Below are positions 31,048 through 38,118 of a stretch of DNA of 42,109 nucleotides, one piece after another; position 1 is the first letter of the stretch, and each line of letters starts with the position of its first letter. This DNA is from Pseudomonadales bacterium (lineage in GTDB: Bacteria > Pseudomonadota > Gammaproteobacteria > Pseudomonadales > Azotimanducaceae): assembly GCA_016779585.1 (NCBI GenBank), contig JADHNI010000030.1, positions 1-42,109 on the forward strand, in the 5' to 3' direction. Position numbers and translations under genes: made by a program. Under the pieces are notes generated by a model. The model was not told the origin of the DNA, made no database searches, and saw nothing but the letters and a program-made list of their open reading frames with translations.

Positions 31048-32219
31048 GGTCCGGGGGGAGCGCCACCACTGTTCCTTACCCTGCCAAGGAAAAGCACAAA
31101 CCCGATCACAATAATCAGGGCACCAGAGAATCCCAGGAGAGTGCGTTCACGTGATTCAGCAGATTCCTGCTGGCTCTGCAGCAGATCCTGGAATCTCGCC
31201 TCCGCCTGCACCCTTTCCTCTTCAAATGCTTTCAACAAGGCCTGGGTTTCCTCGCGCAATACGAGCGTTTTCTCTTCGAGTTCACGCTGCGTGTTATCCG
31301 CCCTGGCCTTGGCACGTTCCGCTGCAGCGATGGCCTCGTCAGCTCGCTGCCTCGCAATTTCAGTCTGGCGAAGCAATCCATCGTTGGAACGCTTCGAGGC
31401 GTTAAGCTCTTTCTCCAGTTCGCGGGCAACTTCCTGGGCACGAATAGCTTCACTCTGCGCCTGTCGTGCTTCTTCCGAAGCGGCTTCTGCCTTCTCCCGC
31501 GCCTCGACAACCTCGGAGACGCACTCGCTGGATGTAACAGTCGGCTTAATGTTCTGCTGCGCCAACAATTCATACATGGTGCTCATGTCAACTGCGCGGA
31601 TACTGCCATCACCGGCCGGATTAAGAAAATTGAGACCAAGAACATGTCCGCATTCGTTGAGCAGAACCGAACCACCGGTGGAAGGATTGCTGGCGGTGTG
31701 CTGGTACCAGCCGGTCTGGTCGTGTGCGAGCTTAAATCCCGTGCGGAGAAGACCTTTACTCAGGGAAACTTTTTCACTGCCACTGACTTTGGCTGCGGTC
31801 CAGACCACTTCGCCCGAGGAGGGTTCCTGTCTGGCAAACTCCAGCGCAGGCAAGTCGAGTCCGTTGACTTTCAGCAGCGCATAATCATTGGACAGATCCG
31901 ACCTGACGACCTGGGCCACCAGACGGCCACCGGTACCCGGAACTGTCACCGTCAATGAATCCGCGCCGGCCACAGCTTCTGCATTCGTTACTATATAGCC
32001 ATTAAAACGGTCAGCCTGGACGACAAAGCCGCTGGTCTGCCGCGCCACATCGCGACCGCGAGTGACCTGCACGGAAACAATGCTGTTGCTCAGAGAGGAT
32101 TCTGAAAACGCCGCGAAAACTGAGCCGCAGGTAATCGAACCCGCTACAGCCAGGACACAGATGATAGTTCTATGGAAGCTTATCCTACCCGGACCAACTC
32201 CCTTCAGTACAGATTGCAT
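31044..32219 (-). CDS. Catalytically degenerate trypsin-fold protein with coiled coil and C-terminal membrane anchor
   Basis: A 391-residue envelope protein. It has an N-terminal signal/anchor (about 16-37, ending VFAAFSES), a trypsin/DegP-like domain (about 44-220), a long charged coiled coil (about 230-358), one membrane helix (about 360-380) and a short basic/glycine-proline tail. The triad appears broken. VTNAEAV has Glu81 where VTNAHVV proteases have histidine. Asp112 of SNDYALLKV is kept. NPSTGGSVLLN has Thr181 where GNSGGP proteases have serine. It therefore probably binds rather than cuts peptides. The ATG at 32219 has no ribosome-binding site and lies 3 bases after a TATAGT box. The next gene encodes an FHA protein overlapping by 4 bases. 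Confidence 0.87.
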   Translation of the reverse strand: MQSVLKGVGPGRISFHRTIICVLAVAGSITCGSVFAAFSESSLSNSIVSVQVTRGRDVARQTSGFVVQADRFNGYIVTNAEAVAGADSLTVTVPGTGGRLVAQVVRSDLSNDYALLKVNGLDLPALEFARQEPSSGEVVWTAAKVSGSEKVSLSKGLLRTGFKLAHDQTGWYQHTASNPSTGGSVLLNECGHVLGLNFLNPAGDGSIRAVDMSTMYELLAQQNIKPTVTSSECVSEVVEAREKAEAASEEARQAQSEAIRAQEVARELEKELNASKRSNDGLLRQTEIARQRADEAIAAAERAKARADNTQRELEEKTLVLREETQALLKAFEEERVQAEARFQDLLQSQQESAESRERTLLGFSGALIIVIGFVLFLGRVRNSGGAPPGP

Positions 32220-32309
32220 TAACTATACTTAAATTTCTCTAGAATTGAATCAAATATAGCCTGCAGATTCGCTTTTAAAAACAGACATTTACCGAATCCG
32301 TGACGGGCA

Positions 32310-33854
32310 TCACAACCTGACTTCAATGAGGGACGGCCCATCTTCCCCAAAACTTCGACCCAGCGCCGTATAGAAATCGACTGCGGAATCCACACATACC
32401 GAAGGCACACCCATACTGCCAGCCAAAGCAGCGAAATCAATCTCGGGACGGCTGAGATCAAACAGGTCTGCCGCTCGTTCACCAATCTCATTCACACCCA
32501 GGCGCAGGTACTCGGTTTCGAGAATGCCGTAACGGCTATTATTAAAGATGACGGTGGTGACATTCAGCCCTTCCCTCGCCTGTGTCCAGAAAGCCTGGTT
32601 GGTATACATGGATGCGCCGTCCCCCAGGAGCGCCAGTACCTGCCTGTCCGGGCAGGCAACCGCGGCGCCGATGGCAGCCGGACCACCCTGGCCGATGGAG
32701 CCACCCGTCAGGTTCAGCCAGCTGTTCGGGTTCGCAGACTGCGCCGGACCAAAAGCAGCTCCACCACCACCGCTGTCGCCACATACGATGGTGCCTTCGG
32801 GCATCAGCATGGCAATCGAGGTTGCGACTGAGCGTGTTGTGGCCTTGCCATCAGGAAGTTCCAGCTCAGACTTTTCGTATCTCGAATACTCTGAAGGCGC
32901 ATTCATCAGATCGGCAAGCGCTTCGAGCGCACCGGTTGTGTCCTGTTCAACCCGTGCCAGGGTCATGACCTCACAGTCTTCCGGCAGCAGGACACTGGGT
33001 GTCGCCGGGTAGGCAAAGAAACTGACAGGAACCTCGGCGCCGGCCAGCACAATTTTTTTCACCCCTTTCAACGCTCCCAGCACCTGTTCGGGGAAATAAG
33101 GCAGCCGCTCAGTAACGGGCATACCAGCACCACCGTCAACACGCGCCGGGAAAGTGGACAAAGAAACACGACAACCGGTTTTTGCTGCAATCCTCGCGGC
33201 TGCAATCCTTGCCGGGACTGTCAGACCGTCATGATCAAGCAACAGCAGGGTTTCACCATCCAGAAAATCAGCAGCATCCGAAACAACCTTGTCATCCACG
33301 CTCTCCCGAACGGGTGCAAGAGGCGCAGGTGACAACGCCTGAGTTTCTGTCCAGCAGGCATCAGCAGGAATGATCATGGTGGCAACCTGCCCCCTGGAGC
33401 CGGGTGTTGGTGTCAGGGCCGCGCGCAATGCAGCCATACCATCAGCTGACAGGGAGTCAGCGGTTGAGTCGGACTTGATCCAGCTGGAAACATTCCTGGC
33501 CAGGGTATCGATATCCGATGTGAGCGGAGCATCGTGCTCAACGTGGTAAAGCGCATGGTTACCGATCAGGTTAATAATCGGTGTCGATGCACGCCGCGCA
33601 TTGTGCAGGTTGGCAATGCCGTTACCCAGCCCGGGGCCGAGGTGAAGCAGGGTTGTGGCGGGTTTGCCAGTCATACGGCCATATCCGTCAGCTGCCCCGG
33701 TGCAGACTCCCTCAAACAGGCAAAGCACGCCGCGCATTTCAGGCACCGCATCAATCGCCTGCACCAGGTGCATTTCCGACGTACCCGGGTTGGCGAAACA
33801 AACATTAACCCCGGCATTAACCAGGGATCGGATCAGGTTCTCTGCACCGTTCAT
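32310..33854 (-). CDS. Acetolactate-synthase-like thiamine-diphosphate enzyme
   Basis: A 514-residue enzyme of the acetolactate synthase/benzoylformate decarboxylase superfamily. CFANPGTSEMHLVQAID starts the pyrimidine domain, LFEGVCTGAADGYGRM contains the cofactor-activating glutamate, and LLGDGASMYTNQAFWTQARE with VIFNNSRYGI is the diphosphate-binding GDG-x(n)-N motif. It is shorter than IlvB (about 560-590 residues), and no small regulatory subunit is next door, so a role as a catabolic acetolactate synthase or 2-oxoacid decarboxylase is more likely than branched-chain amino-acid synthesis. ATG 33854 fits the family N-terminus; a GTG at 33890 is possible. It is divergent from the OxyR-like gene across about 62 bases. 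Confidence 0.88.
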   Translation of the reverse strand: MNGAENLIRSLVNAGVNVCFANPGTSEMHLVQAIDAVPEMRGVLCLFEGVCTGAADGYGRMTGKPATTLLHLGPGLGNGIANLHNARRASTPIINLIGNHALYHVEHDAPLTSDIDTLARNVSSWIKSDSTADSLSADGMAALRAALTPTPGSRGQVATMIIPADACWTETQALSPAPLAPVRESVDDKVVSDAADFLDGETLLLLDHDGLTVPARIAAARIAAKTGCRVSLSTFPARVDGGAGMPVTERLPYFPEQVLGALKGVKKIVLAGAEVPVSFFAYPATPSVLLPEDCEVMTLARVEQDTTGALEALADLMNAPSEYSRYEKSELELPDGKATTRSVATSIAMLMPEGTIVCGDSGGGGAAFGPAQSANPNSWLNLTGGSIGQGGPAAIGAAVACPDRQVLALLGDGASMYTNQAFWTQAREGLNVTTVIFNNSRYGILETEYLRLGVNEIGERAADLFDLSRPEIDFAALAGSMGVPSVCVDSAVDFYTALGRSFGEDGPSLIEVRL

Positions 33855-33916
33855 ACTGTTACGTCCATATTGTTTCTTCCATACTTTCACTAACCATTCT
33901 CATATATCATCAACTT

Positions 33917-34804
33917 ATGCACCTGCCACCGATCAGACAACTGCAATATCTCGTTGCACTCCAGGAACAGCTCCACTTCGGCCGCGCAGCGGCAGAACTT
34001 AATGTCACGCAATCAACACTTTCCACCGGTATCCGGGAACTGGAAACCACACTTGGCATCACCCTGGTTGAACGCACCAATCGAAGTGTCGCTTTCACAC
34101 CTGCCGGTGAGCAGATTGCTGATCGTGCACGCTACATTATCATGCAGGCAGAGGACCTTGTGACAGAAGCACGAGGATTTACTGATCCTCTTGCCCTGCC
34201 GGTCAAGCTGGGCGCCATTCCGACCATCGCACCTTACATTGTCGGCAACTATGCCTATGCGCTGCAGGAATCCTACCCGGGCCTGCAACTTTATATACGG
34301 GAAAACACCACGGCCAACCTGATCGAGGAATTACTGGATAACCGGCTAGATCTGGCACTGCTGGCACTACCCTACGATGTAGGTCGGGTCGAAACACGCA
34401 TCTGTTTCCGGGAGGGCTTCCACCTGGCTTTCCGTGAGGGCAGCAAACTCGTGACCGATGAGGTACCGGATTTTGACGCCCTGCCCGATGAGAGCCTCCT
34501 TCTGCTTGATGACGGTCACTGTCTCAGAGATCACGCGCTGGCAGGTTGTCGCCTCAAGAACCACAAGAAAATTCACACCTTTGGCGCGAACAGCCTGCAG
34601 ATGCTGATCCAGATGGTGGAAAATGATCTTGGGGTTACCCTGATTCCGGATATGGCGCTCGGCCTGCTCGCCAATCGAAAGATCAGGACCACCCCCCTAC
34701 CCAGGGATCTTTTCTACCGAGATGTGGGGTTTGCCTGGCGCAAGGGAAATTCCAGGGGAACAATTCTCGAGGAGTTTATGTCGTTGCTTGAGCTACCTGC
34801 CTGA
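33917..34804 (+). CDS. oxyR: OxyR-type LysR-family peroxide-sensing regulator
   Basis: A 295-residue LysR-type regulator. Residues about 5-65 are the winged HTH (HFGRAAAELNVTQSTLSTGIRELE). The effector domain carries LLDDGHCLRDHALAGC, matching the E. coli OxyR redox pair Cys199/Cys208 in sequence and nine-residue spacing (here Cys202 and Cys211). This strongly suggests disulfide-based peroxide sensing and activation of antioxidant genes. Unlike many oxyR genes it is not beside katG or ahpC. It diverges from an acetolactate-synthase-like gene with about 62 bases between, so that gene is a candidate target. ATG 33917. It converges on the dioxygenase gene (9 bases). Confidence 0.9.
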   Translation: MHLPPIRQLQYLVALQEQLHFGRAAAELNVTQSTLSTGIRELETTLGITLVERTNRSVAFTPAGEQIADRARYIIMQAEDLVTEARGFTDPLALPVKLGAIPTIAPYIVGNYAYALQESYPGLQLYIRENTTANLIEELLDNRLDLALLALPYDVGRVETRICFREGFHLAFREGSKLVTDEVPDFDALPDESLLLLDDGHCLRDHALAGCRLKNHKKIHTFGANSLQMLIQMVENDLGVTLIPDMALGLLANRKIRTTPLPRDLFYRDVGFAWRKGNSRGTILEEFMSLLELPA

Positions 34805-34813
34805 ACCGCTGAA

Positions 34814-35584
34814 TCAAAGCCTGATTGAAGGGAACCTGGCGGAGCGCGTATCGTGAATCGGGTGGTTTCCTGACTCGTGATAGGTGAATACCACGGACAA
34901 CTTGGTTTCATCAGAAAGATTACGTCCCGCCGCATGAAAAAGCCGGCTATGGAAGAACAACACATCACCTGGTGAAAGTTCTACAACTTCAGCCTGACCA
35001 ATCAGCGCCTTGTTCTCCGGCAGGTCGGGCCTGAGGAACAGAGCCGCATCAAATCGACCTGAATCCAGGGTGAGCTTGTGTGAACCCGGTATGACCCGAA
35101 GGCAGCCATTCTGCCGATCTTCAGTTCCCAGCGCCATCCAGACACTGATCAGGTTCTCATAATCGAAGGACCAGTAGCGATTATCCTGGTGCCATAATGT
35201 AACGCTGCTGTAACCAGGTGCTTTCGTCATAATGCAGTTGTGATGACACTGCGAGAGCATCGGATCCTGCCCGGATCCAAAAAGCGCTTTCAGCGTAACA
35301 CCAATGTCCGACGAGGTTGCCCAGGACCGGAAGACTTCATGTCTCGCGTAAGCCTGGAGTAGGCGACGCGAGGTTCTTGCTCCGGGGGCATCAGCATTTG
35401 CCGGGGCTCCCGGGTACTGTACGTCGATTTCATATTCAATCGGCGCAATGAGCTGTTCGAGGTGTTCCCCGGCTATGCGCTGCATCTGGTGACGCAATGC
35501 TTCCGGCGCTAGCCCCCTGCGAACGAGGTAACCATCTCGCTCAAAAGCTGCGTTTTCCAGATCAGACAAGGCCGGGGCATTCAT
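34814..35584 (-). CDS. Phytanoyl-CoA dioxygenase (PhyH) family protein
   Basis: A 256-residue Fe(II)/2-oxoglutarate-dependent dioxygenase fold. LWHQDNRYWSF gives the HxD pair (His132, Asp134), FHSRLFHAAGRN the distal iron histidine (His217) and the nearby arginine region that binds 2-oxoglutarate, and GCLRVIPGSHK is the usual PhyH segment. It hydroxylates small organic molecules or acyl chains; the substrate is unknown. ATG 35584 has no ribosome-binding site, and a TATACT box ends 8 bases upstream, so the message may be leaderless. It is divergent from the TrmB-like regulator (126 bases), a possible control link. Confidence 0.88.
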   Translation of the reverse strand: MNAPALSDLENAAFERDGYLVRRGLAPEALRHQMQRIAGEHLEQLIAPIEYEIDVQYPGAPANADAPGARTSRRLLQAYARHEVFRSWATSSDIGVTLKALFGSGQDPMLSQCHHNCIMTKAPGYSSVTLWHQDNRYWSFDYENLISVWMALGTEDRQNGCLRVIPGSHKLTLDSGRFDAALFLRPDLPENKALIGQAEVVELSPGDVLFFHSRLFHAAGRNLSDETKLSVVFTYHESGNHPIHDTRSARFPSIRL

Positions 35585-35599
35585 GCTGCGCAGTATACC

Positions 35600-35636
35600 A
35601 AGTTTGACAAGGGCAGAATGTCATAAAAAGTTTGAC
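35600..35636. repeat. Direct repeat AAGTTTGAC in the divergent promoter region
   Basis: AAGTTTGAC occurs at 35600-35608 and again at 35628-35636, 28 bases apart (near three helical turns). Both lie between the PhyH-like gene and the TrmB-like gene, and the first abuts the TATACT box that could drive the PhyH gene. A repeated 9-mer here is a candidate operator for the neighbouring regulator. Confidence 0.45.
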
Positions 35637-35710
35637 TGATTCTGGATAGCACAGGCCTTGCCACTAAGGTATAAATTCCAGCCTGTCTATTTGTCTCACA
35701 ATTTATTGAC

Positions 35711-36457
35711 ATGATTATTCACGAGACCCTCGCCGAACTGGGCATCAGCAATCGCCAGACCAATATCTATCTCGCCCTGCTGAAACTTGGCCCCAGCTCC
35801 ATCCGGGACATTGCCGCTGCCGTTGGTATCAACCGTGGCACCGTTTACGAGGAACTGAAACGCCTGCGCACCATGTCGCTGGTAACCTACTTTCCGCAGG
35901 GTAAACGCCGGTTCTTTTGCGCGGAACCCCCGGAAGTGCTGGTCAGGCGGGCACGGCGGGTCGAAAAGCAGACCACGAAAGCGGCCGACCGGCTCGAGCA
36001 TGACATTCTGCCCGACCTGAAGCAGATCATGCCCGATGTCAGCCAGACCCGGGTGTTTCACTACGAGGGAGACGAAGGCGTGGAGTACCTGCTGCGCGAC
36101 ATCCTGGAAACAGTCGGTAACAGCGAAGAAAAAAGCTACAGGGTCTACTCGTCCCGCCATATCAGGAAGTACCTGTACCGCCCTTTCCCGGGATTCACGA
36201 ATGCCAGGGTCAAGGCAGGTATTCACGTTAATGTTATCGCGATTGGTGAAGGTGGCGAGGATGCTCCACTGTCCAATCGCAAGTGGATCGAAGACAGCAC
36301 CGGCGAGCAGGCGGCATCATACGTCGCTATCTATGGCTCCAAATGCGCCATGATTTCCCTCGTCGGGGGTGACTACCAGACGGTGGTGATCCTTGATTCC
36401 GACGGCATCAGCAGTGCCATGAAAATCAGCTTTGACAAGCTCTGGGAACGACTTTAG
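35711..36457 (+). CDS. TrmB-like helix-turn-helix transcriptional regulator
   Basis: A 248-residue regulator. Residues about 1-75 are a TrmB-type winged HTH (ISNRQTNIYLALLKLGPSSIRDIAAAVGINRGTVYEELKRLRTMSLV). A basic linker helix follows (about 80-110), then a C-terminal alpha/beta domain (about 120-248) of the phospholipase-D-like effector type (KSYRVYSSRHIRKYLYRPFPGFTNARVKAGIHVNVIAIG). TrmB proteins usually sense sugars or other small ligands and are commoner in archaea. ATG 35711 has no clear ribosome-binding site. The CBS-domain and repeat-protein genes follow on the same strand. A TATAAA box lies at 35670-35675. Confidence 0.85.
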   Translation: MIIHETLAELGISNRQTNIYLALLKLGPSSIRDIAAAVGINRGTVYEELKRLRTMSLVTYFPQGKRRFFCAEPPEVLVRRARRVEKQTTKAADRLEHDILPDLKQIMPDVSQTRVFHYEGDEGVEYLLRDILETVGNSEEKSYRVYSSRHIRKYLYRPFPGFTNARVKAGIHVNVIAIGEGGEDAPLSNRKWIEDSTGEQAASYVAIYGSKCAMISLVGGDYQTVVILDSDGISSAMKISFDKLWERL

Positions 36458-36539
36458 CTTCACTTGTATCCATTCCGGAGATAGCTCAAACTCCGAAAAA
36501 GCGCGTTTCTCGACAGTTAAAAAGAAGGAAAATTCTCAG

Positions 36540-36941
36540 GTGGCAAACGGCATAGAACGTTATCTCGCAGAACAGGATGTGCGCGTAACCGCAGACATGA
36601 ATGTCTATGAAGCCTCCGAGGCAATCCTGAAGAACAAGGCCTCTGGCGCTTCGGTGGTTGATGCGGACGGTAAATTGATAGGCGTACTTTCAGAACTGGA
36701 CTGCCTGCGCGCGATGGTCACCAGCGTTTACAACGGCAGTGACCCGGGCGGCGCACTGGTGGGCGATATCATGACCACTGATGTTGAAGTTGCTGATGCG
36801 GGTGATGATATCATTCAGGTCGCGACTTCAATGCTCGAAAACAAGCGAAGGCGCAGACCCGTAATAAAAGATGGAAAACTCATTGGTCAGATTTCCTGTC
36901 GGCAAATTCTCCGCGCCGTGACCCAGGACCTGTCTGACTGA
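36540..36941 (+). CDS. Tandem CBS-domain protein
   Basis: A 133-residue protein made of two CBS motifs (about residues 14-62 and 73-131): ASGASVVDADGKLIGVLSELDCLRAM and RRRRPVIKDGKLIGQISCRQILRAV. CBS pairs form a Bateman module that binds adenine nucleotides and regulates partner proteins; here there is no attached enzyme, so it may act in trans. The start is taken as GTG at 36540 with AAGGA about 10 bases upstream; the frame is open to 36432 but those residues are polar and unlike the family. It lies 82 bases after the TrmB-like gene and 10 bases before the repeat-motif gene. Confidence 0.85.
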   Translation: MANGIERYLAEQDVRVTADMNVYEASEAILKNKASGASVVDADGKLIGVLSELDCLRAMVTSVYNGSDPGGALVGDIMTTDVEVADAGDDIIQVATSMLENKRRRRPVIKDGKLIGQISCRQILRAVTQDLSD

Positions 36942-36951
36942 CCGCTCAAAG

Positions 36952-38118
36952 ATGGACGAAAAACTAAAACGCATTGACCAGGATCTGATCAACCTGGAAA
37001 ACGCCCTGCTCTATGAATTGCAGCGTCTCCGCCTGCTTAATGAAGACTCCGATTACAGTGATCTGGATCCCCCCATCCACAATGAGATGAAGGATTTTTA
37101 TCGCAAACTCGTCGCTGAACTTGAAGGTGACAGCAAGGACTGGTCGAACCTTTCATTGAAGTCTTTTGAACAGGAATGGGTCGAAGGGAGAATGAAGATT
37201 GTTCGCAATCTCCTGGTTCGAAAGCTGCCAACGGTTTTCCTGACCATCAGTGAAAACCAGAATCGTGCCGAAGGCGACAGCGAGTTTGGAACAGAGGAAC
37301 ACTATGCCGCACCCTGGCTCGCGATCCTCGACGAGGTTGTTGCGATCCACGTGGTAGAAGGAAGAACCATCGACGAGATTGCCAGGGAACGTGCACAGTT
37401 CACCTCCCGGGATCTTGACCACGAACAGGAGAAGGCACGTGAACGACGTGCCCAGTCGCCAGAGGAAATACGCAGCAAACTCCAGGGAAAAATCTCGGGA
37501 AGCGGCGCATCCCAGTTTGCTGCACGAGAATTGTCCGGCACCATTGCGCCTGTTTCTCAGGCAACCCCGGTAAAACCAATAAAGCCTAAAGAGATTGCCC
37601 AGAGCCCTGAAGAGATTCGGCGCAAACTCGCAGAGCGCCAGGCAGCGCAATCAGGTGCTGCCGGCCGGGCAAGCTTTGGCGCAAAAGATCTTTCCAGTAC
37701 GATTGCGCCGACCACTCCGGTAGCGCCTGCCGGGAAGGAGCCACCGAAAACAATCGCCCAGAGTCCTGAAGAAATCCGCCGCAAACTGGCTGAAAGGCAG
37801 GGTGCCGGTTCAGCCGGCAGGGCTACCTTCGGGGCTAAGGACATAGAACCCATTCCACAGCCGCCTCCTCCCAAGAAGGAAGAACCGAAGGAAAAACCGG
37901 CGGGTCCCGCGCGTTTCGAAGCCAGGGATCTTTCTGACCCCAAACCCTGGTCCTCAACCAGGCAGGTAACGCGCCTTCAGGTGCTCAACAAAGAACTGTT
38001 CATTAAGATCTTCGCCAGTCGCCTTCGTCATCAGGTCGCTGACGGTGTAAAGGCTGGCGCGCTGGTGAATATTTTTTCTCACCCAGCCGAGAAGATCTCC
38101 GACGTTACCCTGGCTTAG
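36952..38118 (+). CDS. Hypothetical protein with repeated SPEEIRRKLAERQ and FGAKDLS motifs
   Basis: A 388-residue protein of no family I recognise. Residues 1-145 are helical and acidic (LENALLYELQRLRLLN, HYAAPWLAILDEVVAIHVVEGRTIDEIARERA). Residues 148-329 are disordered and carry two alternating motifs: AQSPEEIRxKL at 167, 216 and 269, and (F)xA(K/R)(D/E)(L/I) at about 149, 188, 241, 292 and 321, separated by Pro/Ala/Lys linkers. Such repeated linear motifs usually dock several copies of one partner. The last 55 residues are antisense to the 3' end of the M32 peptidase gene and look unselected, so the natural stop may have been near 37945. ATG 36952 follows the CBS gene by 10 bases, suggesting a shared operon. 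No signal peptide. Confidence 0.8.
   Translation: MDEKLKRIDQDLINLENALLYELQRLRLLNEDSDYSDLDPPIHNEMKDFYRKLVAELEGDSKDWSNLSLKSFEQEWVEGRMKIVRNLLVRKLPTVFLTISENQNRAEGDSEFGTEEHYAAPWLAILDEVVAIHVVEGRTIDEIARERAQFTSRDLDHEQEKARERRAQSPEEIRSKLQGKISGSGASQFAARELSGTIAPVSQATPVKPIKPKEIAQSPEEIRRKLAERQAAQSGAAGRASFGAKDLSSTIAPTTPVAPAGKEPPKTIAQSPEEIRRKLAERQGAGSAGRATFGAKDIEPIPQPPPPKKEEPKEKPAGPARFEARDLSDPKPWSSTRQVTRLQVLNKELFIKIFASRLRHQVADGVKAGALVNIFSHPAEKISDVTLA
37393..37938 (+). repeat. Intragenic motif repeats within the hypothetical protein
   Basis: The DNA encodes three AQSPEEIR-type units spaced about 49-53 codons apart and five F-A-[KR]-[DE]-L-type units. Repeat copies two and three are close at the DNA level (for example GCCCAGAG(T/C)CCTGAAGA near 37597 and 37756), consistent with internal duplication; copy one is more diverged. 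Confidence 0.75.

Noticed and set aside
30898-31884. A 328-codon plus-strand frame opposite the pseudoprotease gene
   Set aside because: Serine/alanine-rich artefact antisense to the coiled-coil codons; the minus-strand frame has signal peptide, fold and coupling to the FHA gene.
37946-37962. CCTGG/CCAGG hairpin at the convergent repeat-protein/M32 junction
   Set aside because: Five-base stem without T-runs, lying inside an open frame; too weak to call a bidirectional terminator.
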